DNA of 64,000 bases, from assembly GCF_040518285.1 (NCBI RefSeq), contig NZ_CP155449.1, forward strand, positions 4,099,721-4,163,720, read 5' to 3'. Position 1 is the first letter of the stretch; every line of letters starts with the position of its first letter. Shown in pieces: positions 48,967 to 57,035 of the stretch. The stretch comes from Knoellia sp. S7-12 (lineage in GTDB: Bacteria; Actinomycetota; Actinomycetes; Actinomycetales; Dermatophilaceae). The position numbers were made by a program, and so were the translations under genes. The notes under the pieces are model-generated. The model was not told where the DNA came from. It did no database searches and saw only the letters and a program-made list of their open reading frames with translations.

Positions 48967-49445
48967 GCGTCGTCTCCGAGCGCGGGGGTCAGCCGCACGG
49001 TTTCCAGGACGTCCTGGACCTCGTCGTAGTCGCGCTCGGAGTGCGGGCCGGCGATGCGGCCGGTGAGGCGGGCGAGTTGCGTGACGTCGCCGGCGGCGAT
49101 GGCTGTCACCAGGTGCACGACATAGACAGGTTCGCCGTCGTCGATCCACGAGACGTTGAGACCGGTCCAGGTGCGACCGTCGAGGTCGACGGCAAAGGTC
49201 GGGTCGGCCTCACCTTCGTCGTGGGCCTCCGCCTCGATGACGAGATCGTCGACGAGATCGTCGGTGGTCGCCTCGCGCGACGTGTGGATGTATGCCGTCA
49301 GCTGGGGTGCGAGGTCCCCTCCCCTGCCGTGCGTGGCGCGGAAGAGTGCGTCACCACCAGGTTCGGCGATCCAGCCCTCGGGCAGGGTCAGCTCGATGGT
49401 CGGGAGCTGCGGGCTGAGCGCGCTGGGATGACCCACCGTGGGCAT
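48963..49445 (-). CDS. Conserved small protein, possible LpqN/PsbP-like fold
   Basis: ATG 49445 is chosen because GGAGG is 9 bases upstream; the longer frame to 49661 lacks this. 160 residues, acidic, no membrane helix or signal peptide. Features: IELTLPEGWIAEPGGDALFRA, QLTAYIHTSREATTDDLVDD, VDLDGRTWTGLNVSWID, YVVHLVTAIAAGDVTQLARLTGRI. The alternating strand pattern with VPEGW-like start recalls LpqN/PsbP/DUF1795 folds, but the match is by memory only. First gene of the phosphatase-FHA-kinase-FHA operon; its stop overlaps the phosphatase start. Confidence 0.6.
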   Translation of the reverse strand: MPTVGHPSALSPQLPTIELTLPEGWIAEPGGDALFRATHGRGGDLAPQLTAYIHTSREATTDDLVDDLVIEAEAHDEGEADPTFAVDLDGRTWTGLNVSWIDDGEPVYVVHLVTAIAAGDVTQLARLTGRIAGPHSERDYDEVQDVLETVRLTPALGDDA

Positions 49446-49539
49446 CGGGGCCACCTCCAGAGCGGTCGGGGACAGCGCCCTCACCGGGCGCCGTTTCATG
49501 ATCCGAGTCAGCCTAGCCGTGCACCAGTGGTGAGCACGA

Positions 49540-49555
49540 TGGGGAGAACTCCCCA
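49540..49555. promoter_or_regulatory. Short perfect palindrome upstream of phosphatase operon
   Basis: TGGGGAG-AA-CTCCCCA: 7-bp arms, 2-base centre, about 95 bases before the first gene of the operon. It could be an operator or part of a transcript end of cca. No U-tract. Confidence 0.35.
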
Positions 49556-49566
49556 CTGACTTCTGC

Positions 49567-49669
49567 GCGGGCCGACGGACATGCAGTGGTGCTGCTTTCT
49601 GCACTCGGGCGTGCGTGACTGGGCTGGTCGGTGCCGGCCGGAGCCACGACTGCATGTCCATTGGCCCGC
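49567..49669. repeat. Long inverted repeat (21-bp arms) between cca and signalling operon
   Basis: Arms 49567-49587 and 49649-49669 match with three mismatches, including the exact shared core GGACATGCAGT/ACTGCATGTCC, with a 61-base interior. It begins about 17 bases after the cca stop on the reverse strand. No U-tract follows. It may be a transcript-end structure or a repetitive element related in form to the hairpins at 59.6 and 60.1 kb. Confidence 0.55.
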
Positions 49670-49685
49670 GGCCTCGCCGAGCCCG

Positions 49686-51191
49686 TCAGGCCTGCGGCGT
49701 GGACTCGGGTTGGTCGGCCCACCAGGTCCGGAGTCGGTCGGCGGCGGCCTCGGGTCCGATGGGGCCCTCATCGAGCCGCACGGACAACAGGTACTTGTAG
49801 GCCCGACCGAGCACCGGCCCGGGCTTGATCCCCAACACGTCGGCGATCTCGTTGCCGTCGAGCTCGGGTCGCACCGCCGCCAGTTCCTCCTGCTCGAGGA
49901 GCAGCCCGATCCGACGCTCCAGCTCGTCATAGGTGCGCGAAAGTCGCTGTGCCTTGCGGACATTGCGGGTGGTGCAGTCTGCCCGAGTGAGCCGGTGCAA
50001 CCGGGGCAGCAGGGGTCCGGCGTCGGTGATGTAGCGCCGCACCGCCGAGTCGGTCCACTGCCCCTCGCCGTATCCGTGGAAGCGCAGGTGCAACTCCACG
50101 AGCCGCGAGACGGCCTTGATCGTCTCCTTGTCGAAGCGCAGCGCCTTGAGCCGCTTGGCGGTCAACTTGGCGCCGACGACTTCGTGGTGGTGGAAGCTCA
50201 CGCCTCCCGCCGGCTCGAACCGACGCGTCGCCGGCTTGCCGATGTCGTGGAGCAGGGCCGCCAGCCGCAGGACGAGATCCGGCCCAGGCACGGGTTCAGC
50301 GGGCCCGTCGGTCGGACCCTCGAGGTCGATCGCCTGCTCCAGGACGATGAGTGAGTGGTCGTAGACGTCCTTGTGACGGTGGTGCTCATCCACCTCCAGC
50401 TGCAGTGCCGGGAGTTCAGGCAGCACGTATGCCGCGAGCCCACTTGCCGTGAGCAGCTCCAGTCCCGCGCGGGGCCGGGGAGCAAGCAACAGTTTGACCA
50501 GTTCGTCACGCACCCGCTCCGCCGAGACGATCTCGAGGCTGGGAGCCATCGCCTGCATCGCGGCATACACCTGCGGAGCCGGGACGAGACCGAGCTGCGC
50601 GACGAAGCGCACGGCGCGCATCATCCGGAGCGGGTCGTCGCCGAAGCTCACCTCGGGCGCAGCAGGGGTGCGCAGCACGCCTGCCTCGAGGTCGGCCAAC
50701 CCGCCATGGGGGTCGACGAACTCGAGTGAAGGGAGCCGGAGCGCCATCGCGTTGACGGTGAAGTCGCGCCGGACGAGGTCCTCCTCGAGCGACTCGCCGA
50801 ACGCGACGACCGGCTTGCGGGTCACACCGTCATAGGCGTCGGCGCGGTAGGTCGTGATCTCGACAACTGTCTCAACGCCGTCGACCCGGCGCCGGGCCCC
50901 GATCGTGCCGAACTCGCGGCCCATGTCCCACGTCGCCGTCCCCCAGGAACGCAGGATCGCCTCGGTCTCATCGGGCGACGCGCTCGTGGCGAAGTCGAGG
51001 TCGGGAGGAGTGCGGTCGAGGAACGCATCGCGCACGGGACCACCCACCAGAGCCAGCTCGTGACCCCCCTGGCTGAACAGGGATCCGAGCTGGGTGAGCA
51101 ACGGCAGCACCGGTGCGAGACGGGCGACGGCCTGCTTCATGAGCGCAGCGGGAGGCGGGGTGGGTGACACGAGTGACAAGAGTAGGTGCAT
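49686..51191 (-). CDS. cca: CCA tRNA nucleotidyltransferase (PcnA type)
   Basis: 501 residues. Adds or repairs the 3' CCA of tRNAs in the cytoplasm. N-terminal nucleotidyltransferase domain: ALVGGPVRDAFLDRTPPDLDFAT carries the GG/RD motif and the DxD metal ligands; then VEITTYRAD, EEDLVRRDFTVNAMAL and DDPLRMMRAVRF. A C-terminal HD domain is visible (LLHDIGKPATR, HHHEVVGAK). In mycobacteria the same gene (pcnA) sits divergent from a NUDIX gene, as here. ATG at 51191 is used; an internal ATG (51140) is possible. Confidence 0.94.
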   Translation of the reverse strand: MHLLLSLVSPTPPPAALMKQAVARLAPVLPLLTQLGSLFSQGGHELALVGGPVRDAFLDRTPPDLDFATSASPDETEAILRSWGTATWDMGREFGTIGARRRVDGVETVVEITTYRADAYDGVTRKPVVAFGESLEEDLVRRDFTVNAMALRLPSLEFVDPHGGLADLEAGVLRTPAAPEVSFGDDPLRMMRAVRFVAQLGLVPAPQVYAAMQAMAPSLEIVSAERVRDELVKLLLAPRPRAGLELLTASGLAAYVLPELPALQLEVDEHHRHKDVYDHSLIVLEQAIDLEGPTDGPAEPVPGPDLVLRLAALLHDIGKPATRRFEPAGGVSFHHHEVVGAKLTAKRLKALRFDKETIKAVSRLVELHLRFHGYGEGQWTDSAVRRYITDAGPLLPRLHRLTRADCTTRNVRKAQRLSRTYDELERRIGLLLEQEELAAVRPELDGNEIADVLGIKPGPVLGRAYKYLLSVRLDEGPIGPEAAADRLRTWWADQPESTPQA

Positions 51192-51204
51192 CAGCGGGCG
51201 TGGT

Positions 51205-51210
51205 TAGAGT
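51205..51210 (+). promoter_or_regulatory. Probable leaderless -10 box of NUDIX gene
   Basis: TAGAGT fits the actinobacterial TANNNT -10 consensus and ends 6 bases before the ATG at 51217, the spacing expected for a leaderless transcript. No -35 is recognised and there is no ribosome binding site. Confidence 0.45.
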
Positions 51211-51216
51211 GACCAG

Positions 51217-51699
51217 ATGAGCCATGCCGCAGCGGAACCACCCCGGGTCATCCGGCGGCTCCCTGCGGTCGAGGAGCGATCCGCCGGAGGCGTGGTCGTC
51301 GATGTGCACGACGGAGAGGCACGGATCGCCGTCATCGCGCGGCGCAACCGGGCTGGCCGCGTCGAGTGGTGCCTGCCCAAGGGGCACATCGAAGGCGCCG
51401 AAACCCTCCCGCAGACCGCCGCCCGAGAGGTCGCGGAAGAGACCGGCATACAGGGCAAGGTCCTCATCGAGCTGGGCACGATCGACTACTGGTTCGCGGT
51501 CGGTGACCGGCGGATCCACAAGTACGTCCACCACTACCTGCTCGAGGCGATCGGCGGCGTCCTCACCATCGAGAACGATCCCGACCACGAGGCGATCGAC
51601 GTCGCCTGGTTCGCCCTGCGCGACGCCCACCAGCACCTCACGTTCCCCAACGAGCGCCGGATCGCCCGGATCGCTTGGCAGCGGCTCGCCGGAGACTGA
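51217..51699 (+). CDS. NUDIX hydrolase
   Basis: 160 residues with a complete NUDIX box G-x5-E-x7-REVxEExGI (about 56-78, GHIEGAETLPQTAAREVAEE), which binds Mg and cleaves nucleoside-diphosphate-linked substrates. Substrate unknown; in mycobacteria the gene at this place is annotated as mutT4, suggesting nucleotide sanitation or another dinucleotide role. It is divergent from cca, and the next gene in the usual order (DUF6049, then murJ) is missing here. Confidence 0.92.
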   Translation: MSHAAAEPPRVIRRLPAVEERSAGGVVVDVHDGEARIAVIARRNRAGRVEWCLPKGHIEGAETLPQTAAREVAEETGIQGKVLIELGTIDYWFAVGDRRIHKYVHHYLLEAIGGVLTIENDPDHEAIDVAWFALRDAHQHLTFPNERRIARIAWQRLAGD

Positions 51700-51762
51700 C
51701 CCCCGCGTCCTCCCCACGGCAACACATAGGATGAGCGCCACACTGAGTGGAAGGGGCACCCG

Positions 51763-53973
51763 TTGGAGGGCGTCGGACCGGGAACCACCCTCGATGGGCG
51801 CTACACCACGCAGCGCAGGATCGAGCAACGCCACGGGGGCGAACGCTGGACTGCTGACGACACGACCCTCGGGCGCTCCGTCGTCGTCCTCTGCCTGGCC
51901 GACTCCGACCACCGGTCCAGCGCCGTGCTCGACGCGGCTCGGCGGGCTGCCGGTGTCGACACATCCACCCTCCACCGGGTCCTCGACGTCGGCCGCGAGC
52001 GCGGCCTCGCCTGGGTCGTCGAGCCCGACAACGCCGGCGCACGTTCGCTGGCCCAACTCGTTCACGAAGGCGGACTCCCCGCGGACGAAGTGCGTCGCAT
52101 CGTCGGCGAAGTGGCGACTGCTCTCGAATCTGCCCGCCAGCGCGGCCTGCACCACCTTGACCTGCGTCCCGAGGACGTCCTGCGGACCCTCGACGGCGAG
52201 GTGCGCGTGCGCGGCGTCGCCACGAGCGCGGCTCTCGTCGAACTCGACGACCTCGAGCCCGATGACGCGTCCCGTCGCGACGCCATCGGCGTCGTCTCCT
52301 TGGCGTATGCCGGGCTCACCGGTCTGTGGCCCGGTGACGGTCAGACGTCGCTCGGGTCCGCCCCCCGCGTCCTGGGGGGCGTCGCCGCTCCGTCCGAGAT
52401 CGCTGCCGGAGTGCCGCGCGACCTCGATGCCCTTTGCCGGTTGACCCTCGGTGAGGATCAGGGGCCGACGTCTCCTGGCGACTTCGCCCGTCAGATCGCG
52501 CCCTGGCCCTCACGTCAGGTGGCAGGACGGTCCACGATCGCGACGACAAGTGCGGTCGATCCTCGCGTGTCCACCGCCTTGTCCCCCGCGACACCACGGG
52601 TCACGTCTGCCGCAACGACCCCCGGCCCGACGCCAAGCCCGAGCGCACAGCCGGCCCCCGTCCCGACGACCGCACTTGCCCCGGCAGCCCTCGACCGCTC
52701 GGCCGAGGACGGAGACGTCGAGGTGTTCGAGGACGACTCGCCAACCCGGGTCATTGACCGGCGCGAGCTGGACGAGCCATCGGTCGACGAGAGCTCCCCG
52801 GTCACCGAAGCCATCCCGATCTCCGACGTGGCCGTCACCACGACGCCCCGCCCCGAGCTCGACAGCACGGCCGAGTTCGCGGCCGTTGCCCCCACGCCCG
52901 AGGCACGCACGCCTCAGCCGGCCACGGCCGACACTGATGAGGTCGATGGCGACACCCACGACGACTCCACCGACCGCCACCCGGCCGACGCAGGCGACCA
53001 TGCGGCCTCGGGGCCCAGCGCCGCCGGACCCAGCGCCGCTGCGAGCGCGGCGGCGAGTGCAGCCGCGGCCGCGTCGGCTGCCGGTGCTGCCATGTCCGGT
53101 GCCGGGTCGGTCGTGGCCGGTGCCGTGGGTCGAGTGGGCTCACGAGTTGGCACGTTCAGCCGACAGGTCGGCGATCGCGCCGCTGAGAAGGCGGCCGAGC
53201 GCCGCGGCTTCCATGAGCGGATCACCGGTCCCAACGCCCCCGGCCTGACGCCAGACGGTGAGAAACTTCGGCCCGGGACCGGGACCGATGCGTTCCTCGA
53301 ACCTCCCGCGCCACTCGTGCCCGCTCAGCCCTTGACCAGGGACGAGTCCAAGGTCGCCCTCGGAATCGTCGCCGCCTTCCTCGTCCTGGCCCTGATCGTC
53401 GGTCTGTGGGGTGTCTCGCGGATCGGCTCCAACACCAACATCGACTTCGGTGGGGTCCCTGCCCGGTCCATCTCTGCCTCCCCCACCCCATCCACTCCCT
53501 CCGCAAGCGGCTCAGCAAGGGCCCCCAGTGCGACGACGGGTGAGGCTCTGCAGATCCTGGGTGCCGACGGATTTGACCCGCAGGGTGACAGCCGCGAGAA
53601 CGGCACGCGCGCACCGCGTGTGTTCGACGGAAACCCCCAGACCGCCTGGCAGTCCGAGGGCTACTCCTCAGCGAGCTTCGGTGGGCTCAAGCGTGGCGTC
53701 GGCGTCAGTGTCGACCTCGGCCCCAATGTCGCTGCCCGCGAGATCAGGCTCACCCTTGCCAACAGCGCCGACGTCGAGGTCTACGTCAATGCCGAGCGCA
53801 CCCTGTCCGGGGCCATCAAGGTGGGCGAGAAGGCCGACGCCAACGGCACGGTGTCGTTCCCGGTCAAGGCCGGCACGACCGGCCAATACGTCATCGTGTG
53901 GTTCACCGGCCTCACCACGGACGACAGTGGCCGCTACCGCGCCATCCTGGGCGAGGTCGAGGTCAAGAACTGA
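51763..53973 (+). CDS. Membrane pseudokinase with extracellular discoidin-like domain (MviN C-terminal type)
   Basis: 736 residues, TTG start with GGAAGGGG 6-7 bases upstream. A kinase-like fold (about 10-250) lacks the key residues: no VAIK Lys (VVVLCLAD), HRD-N loop reads HLDLRPEDVL and DFG is absent (RGVATSAA), so it should not phosphorylate. A Thr/Pro-rich linker and an Ala-rich stretch (about 420-465) lead to a membrane helix (about 527-550, GIVAAFLVLALIVGLWGV). The extracellular part (about 590-736) has the jelly-roll pattern of F5/8C-like domains. In M. tuberculosis the MviN (MurJ) C-terminus has this layout and binds FhaA; here the MurJ part is absent. Confidence 0.85.
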   Translation: MEGVGPGTTLDGRYTTQRRIEQRHGGERWTADDTTLGRSVVVLCLADSDHRSSAVLDAARRAAGVDTSTLHRVLDVGRERGLAWVVEPDNAGARSLAQLVHEGGLPADEVRRIVGEVATALESARQRGLHHLDLRPEDVLRTLDGEVRVRGVATSAALVELDDLEPDDASRRDAIGVVSLAYAGLTGLWPGDGQTSLGSAPRVLGGVAAPSEIAAGVPRDLDALCRLTLGEDQGPTSPGDFARQIAPWPSRQVAGRSTIATTSAVDPRVSTALSPATPRVTSAATTPGPTPSPSAQPAPVPTTALAPAALDRSAEDGDVEVFEDDSPTRVIDRRELDEPSVDESSPVTEAIPISDVAVTTTPRPELDSTAEFAAVAPTPEARTPQPATADTDEVDGDTHDDSTDRHPADAGDHAASGPSAAGPSAAASAAASAAAAASAAGAAMSGAGSVVAGAVGRVGSRVGTFSRQVGDRAAEKAAERRGFHERITGPNAPGLTPDGEKLRPGTGTDAFLEPPAPLVPAQPLTRDESKVALGIVAAFLVLALIVGLWGVSRIGSNTNIDFGGVPARSISASPTPSTPSASGSARAPSATTGEALQILGADGFDPQGDSRENGTRAPRVFDGNPQTAWQSEGYSSASFGGLKRGVGVSVDLGPNVAAREIRLTLANSADVEVYVNAERTLSGAIKVGEKADANGTVSFPVKAGTTGQYVIVWFTGLTTDDSGRYRAILGEVEVKN

Positions 53974-53974
53974 C

Positions 53975-54553
53975 ATGGCCGACCTCGAGGGTGCCGACGA
54001 TCGCGCCCTCATGGCCCGTCACGTCGCTGGTGACACGGACGCTTTTGGCGAACTCTTCCGCCGGCATCGTGATCGCCTGTGGGCTGTAGCCGTGCGCACC
54101 ACCGGCGACCGCGAACTGGCTGCCGACTGCGTCCAGGAGGGTTTCATCAACGCGTTCCGGCGTGCGGGGTCCTATCGCGGCGATGCTGCGGTGTCTACGT
54201 GGCTGCACCGGATCGTCATCAACGCCTGCCTCGATCGCCTGCGGCGTGAGCGCGACGTCCTTCGCCGCGCCGGGGACGCCGCGGACATCGACATCATCGA
54301 CACCCACGACCGTCACGGCGAGGCGCTGACCGGCCTCGACGTCCGCGCGGCTCTCGCGCAGCTCCCGGAGCACCAGCGCGTCGTGCTTGTCCTCGTCGAC
54401 ATGCACGGTATGCCGGTTTCCGAGGCTGCGCTGACCCTCGGTGTCGCTGTGGGCACGGTGAAGTCGCGCTGTGCACGTGGACGCGCAGCCCTGGCAGCGC
54501 TGCTCGGGCAGGCATCCGACGACGTCAGTCGGGAACCCGGGGCGACCTCGTGA
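53975..54553 (+). CDS. sigM: ECF RNA polymerase sigma factor SigM
   Basis: 192 residues from ATG 53975, one base after the pseudokinase stop. Sigma-2 region (about 20-90; AFGELFRRHRDRLWAVAVRTTGD, ADCVQEGFINAFRRAGSYRG, WLHRIVINACLDRLRR) and sigma-4 region (about 115-175; ALAQLPEHQRVVLVLVDMHG, SEAALTLGVAVGTVKSRCARGR). Position upstream of an anti-sigma-like gene and trxBA matches mycobacterial sigM. Targets are unknown. Confidence 0.93.
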   Translation: MADLEGADDRALMARHVAGDTDAFGELFRRHRDRLWAVAVRTTGDRELAADCVQEGFINAFRRAGSYRGDAAVSTWLHRIVINACLDRLRRERDVLRRAGDAADIDIIDTHDRHGEALTGLDVRAALAQLPEHQRVVLVLVDMHGMPVSEAALTLGVAVGTVKSRCARGRAALAALLGQASDDVSREPGATS

Positions 54554-54642
54554 CGTCCTACCAAGAGGGCCACACCCTGCCGCGGCCGCTGTGCGACCTC
54601 GCCGGCGGTCACTCGACACCTGGCCTGAGGAGTTGGTGGTGA
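54550..54642 (+). CDS. Possible 30-residue ORF linking sigM and anti-sigma-like gene
   Basis: GTG at 54550 overlaps the sigM stop (GTGA), and its own TGA at 54640-54642 overlaps the GTG start of the next gene (again GTGA). The product would read MTSYQEGHTLPRPLCDLAGG and onward to SWW. No homologue is recognised. The double coupling makes translation plausible, but it may also be a remnant of a longer N-terminus of the next protein. Confidence 0.3.
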   Translation: MTSYQEGHTLPRPLCDLAGGHSTPGLRSWW

Positions 54643-55451
54643 ACACGCACGACGACGACACGGACCCGACCGGGATGCGTGCGCTGCTGCGCGGGCTCCC
54701 GGATCCGGGGCCCATGCCCGACGATCTCGTCGACCGGATTCGCGCCTCTCTTGCCGACCTGCCGCCGCTCGAGGGCTCCGGTGTGGACTCGGCCGAGGGG
54801 CACCAGTCCGCGACAGGCGTGGTTTCACGTGAAACCACGCATCCCGCTGCCACCCGAGCGTCGTGGTGGGCGCGACACGGGAGCCACGTCGCCGTGGCTG
54901 CTGTCGTCCTCGTCGGTGGCGGCGTCGTGGCCTCGATTCCTTTCGGTGAACTCGGTTCCGTATCGAACACCGAGGGCGCCGCTTCTGCCGGTTCCGACAC
55001 GGCCGGCGACCAGAGCAAGTCCTTCACGGAGTCGGACGCGGAACCCGCTGCACCCCAGAACACACCCGATCTGAACGACGCTGACGGTGGACGTCAGGCC
55101 GTTCTCGGGGCCATCGCCGTCCGGCTCTCCGGCCGCGCCTACACAGCGGCGGATCTGGCGAGCCAACTCGGCCCGGTGTACGCCAGCGGGGCCGGTCCGA
55201 CGACCACCCCGCTGACGGCCGAGGCCCCAGGCATCGGCCCGATCGGCACGGAGATCGGTGTGCGGAGCTGTCTCGAGGCGCTCGGGCTCCCCCGCGCGAC
55301 CCGCGCAGACGTGGACCTCAGCACCCTCGACGGGACTCCGGCCGCGGTGCTTGTCGTGACCCTCGAAGGTGAGCGGACGGCATACGCCGTCGGTCGTGAC
55401 TGCACCACGGACAACCCGGCCCTGCTCGCGGGACCGGTGGCCCTGCCCTGA
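54639..55451 (+). CDS. Membrane-anchored protein next to sigM, probable anti-sigma factor
   Basis: Start GTG 54639 has GAGGAG 6 bases upstream; GTG 54636 is less well spaced. 270 residues: N-terminal ~80 residues (DPTGMRALLRGLPDPGPMPDDLVDRIRASLADLP) on the cytoplasmic side, one membrane helix (about 83-102), and an exported C-terminal domain of ~150 residues (AYTAADLASQLGPVY, RSCLEALGLPRATRADVDLS). The cytoplasmic helix is of the type that binds ECF sigma factors, and the place matches mycobacterial rsmA, so control of SigM is likely; no zinc-binding anti-sigma motif is visible. A parS site lies inside the gene and encodes VSRET (residues 62-66). Confidence 0.65.
   Translation: MNTHDDDTDPTGMRALLRGLPDPGPMPDDLVDRIRASLADLPPLEGSGVDSAEGHQSATGVVSRETTHPAATRASWWARHGSHVAVAAVVLVGGGVVASIPFGELGSVSNTEGAASAGSDTAGDQSKSFTESDAEPAAPQNTPDLNDADGGRQAVLGAIAVRLSGRAYTAADLASQLGPVYASGAGPTTTPLTAEAPGIGPIGTEIGVRSCLEALGLPRATRADVDLSTLDGTPAAVLVVTLEGERTAYAVGRDCTTDNPALLAGPVALP
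54822..54835. other. parS site 1 (inside anti-sigma-like gene)
   Basis: Exact GTTTCACGTGAAAC, the core of the actinobacterial ParB-binding parS. It lies in the anti-sigma-like gene, about 4.3 kb from the next parS. Confidence 0.95.
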
Positions 55452-55472
55452 CCGCGGGTCGGGCCGAGTGTC

Positions 55473-55499
55473 GGGAACACTGAGCGCCTAGGATCAGTT
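55473..55499 (+). promoter_or_regulatory. SigR/SigH-type promoter of trxBA
   Basis: GGGAACA (55473-55479), 17 bases, then GTT (55497-55499), matching the GGGAAY-N16-18-GTT consensus of the disulphide-stress sigma factors SigR (Streptomyces) and SigH (Mycobacterium), which are known to drive trxBA. It lies 61 bases before the trxB start. Confidence 0.7.
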
Positions 55500-55559
55500 G
55501 CAACCTTGACCACCGTATGTAGCGGTGGTTTCCCACCACTGCCACAAGGGACGGTGTTC

Positions 55560-56570
55560 GTGAGCTCCCCCGCCGACGCAACCAATGGCCAGGACGTCAG
55601 TGCCCCAAGAAGCGTCATCATCATTGGGTCCGGCCCGGCCGGATACACCGCAGCCGTGTATGCCGCCCGCGCCAACCTCCGGCCCGTGCTGTTCGAGGGT
55701 GCCGTCACCGCTGGTGGGGCGCTCATGAACACGACCGAGGTCGAGAACTTCCCCGGATTCCGCGACGGCATCATGGGCCCGGTCCTCATGGACGAGATGC
55801 GAGCCCAGGCCGAGCGCTTCGGCGCCGAGCTCATCACCGACGACATCGAGATTGTCTCGCTCGACGGTGAGATCAAGACCGTCGTCGACGGCGAGGGCCG
55901 CACCTGGCGCGCCCGGTCGATCATCCTGGCCATGGGTTCGGCCTACCGCGAGCTCGGCCTGCCCGATGAGAAGCGCCTCTCCGGCCACGGCGTCTCGTGG
56001 TGTGCCACCTGCGACGGGTTCTTCTTCCGCGACCAGGACATCGCTGTCGTCGGAGGTGGTGACTCCGCCATCGAGGAGGCAACCTTCCTCACCAAGTTCG
56101 CCCGGTCGGTCACCCTGATCCACCGTCGTGAGGAGCTGCGCGCCTCCAAGATCATGGCTGAGCGCGCCCTCACCAACGACAAGATCAAGTTCGCCTGGAA
56201 CAGCGAGGTAGCCGCAGTCAACGGTGGCGACAAGCTGTCCGGTGTGACGCTGCGTGACACAGTCACCGGCGAGCTCAGCGACCTCCCCGTCACCGGCCTG
56301 TTCATCGCGATCGGCCACGACCCGCGCAACGAGCTCATCAAGGGCGTCATCGAGCTGGATGCAGAGGGCTACGTCCTCGTGCAGGGGCGTTCCACCCTCA
56401 CCAACCTCCCCGGCGTCTTCGCCTGTGGCGACCTCGTCGACCACACGTACCGGCAGGCCATCACGGCTGCTGGCTCTGGATGCGCGGCGGCCCTCGATGC
56501 CGAGCGCTTCCTCTCCGCGGCCGAGCACGCGGGCGCACCCGCTCCCGCTGCCGCCCTCATCGCCCACTGA
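55560..56570 (+). CDS. trxB: Thioredoxin-disulfide reductase
   Basis: 336 residues from GTG 55560, with AAGGGA 8 bases upstream; the TTG at 55506 would place 18 residues in the promoter-proximal leader. FAD-binding [18 protein letters not shown] (about 20-37), redox pair CATCDG (C148, C151), NADPH-binding [15 protein letters not shown] and the terminal [23 protein letters not shown]. Reduces TrxA with NADPH in the cytoplasm. First gene of the trxBA unit. Confidence 0.96.
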   Translation: MSSPADATNGQDVSAPRSVIIIGSGPAGYTAAVYAARANLRPVLFEGAVTAGGALMNTTEVENFPGFRDGIMGPVLMDEMRAQAERFGAELITDDIEIVSLDGEIKTVVDGEGRTWRARSIILAMGSAYRELGLPDEKRLSGHGVSWCATCDGFFFRDQDIAVVGGGDSAIEEATFLTKFARSVTLIHRREELRASKIMAERALTNDKIKFAWNSEVAAVNGGDKLSGVTLRDTVTGELSDLPVTGLFIAIGHDPRNELIKGVIELDAEGYVLVQGRSTLTNLPGVFACGDLVDHTYRQAITAAGSGCAAALDAERFLSAAEHAGAPAPAAALIAH

Positions 56571-56603
56571 CCACCGCCCCAGCCCGACTCGGAAGGATCC
56601 ACC

Positions 56604-56939
56604 ATGGACACCACCACCTTCACCCGCACGACCGACGACGCCTCGTTCGATACTGACGTCCTCAAGAACAGCAAGGTCACGCTCGTCGACTTCTGGGCCC
56701 CCTGGTGTGGCCCGTGCAAGGCGATCGCTCCTGTCCTCGAGGAGATCGCCCGCGACCACGCCCAGAAGATCGACGTGGTCAAGCTCAACACCGACGAGAA
56801 CCCGAGTGTGACCGGCAAGCTCGGCATCACCTCGATCCCGACGATGCACGTCTACAAGGACGGCGAGATCGTCAAGACCATCGTCGGTGCGATGCCCAAG
56901 CCCAAGCTCCTCCGCGAGCTCGAGCCCTTCCTCGCCTGA
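56604..56939 (+). CDS. trxA: Thioredoxin
   Basis: 111 residues, ATG with AAGGA about 7 bases upstream. Active site WCGPC (C35, C38), cis-Pro at TSIPTMHVYKDG, and the usual end LLRELEPFL. Reduces protein disulphides; recycled by the adjacent TrxB. Ends 15 bases before a strong terminator. Confidence 0.97.
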   Translation: MDTTTFTRTTDDASFDTDVLKNSKVTLVDFWAPWCGPCKAIAPVLEEIARDHAQKIDVVKLNTDENPSVTGKLGITSIPTMHVYKDGEIVKTIVGAMPKPKLLRELEPFLA

Positions 56940-56953
56940 CCCACTGCACCTCG

Positions 56954-56987
56954 AAGAAGCCCCCGGCCGCCAGGCCGGGGGCTTCTT
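56954..56987. terminator. Bidirectional rho-independent terminator (trxA/parB)
   Basis: 15-bp perfect stem (56954-56968 and 56973-56987; AAGAAGCCCCCGGCC) with a 4-base loop. The stem ends in AAGAA/TTCTT, giving U-rich ends on both strands, and it sits between the convergent trxA and parB genes. Confidence 0.92.
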
Positions 56988-57035
56988 TGGTTTGTGCGAA
57001 TTCCGCTGTGCTGCAACGCTTTTGGTGGTGCTACC

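Noticed and set aside
48967..49149. 61-residue Arg-rich N-terminus on the PP2C phosphatase
   Set aside because: It overlaps the preceding gene in another frame and has a non-coding composition; the GTGA overlap gives a better start.
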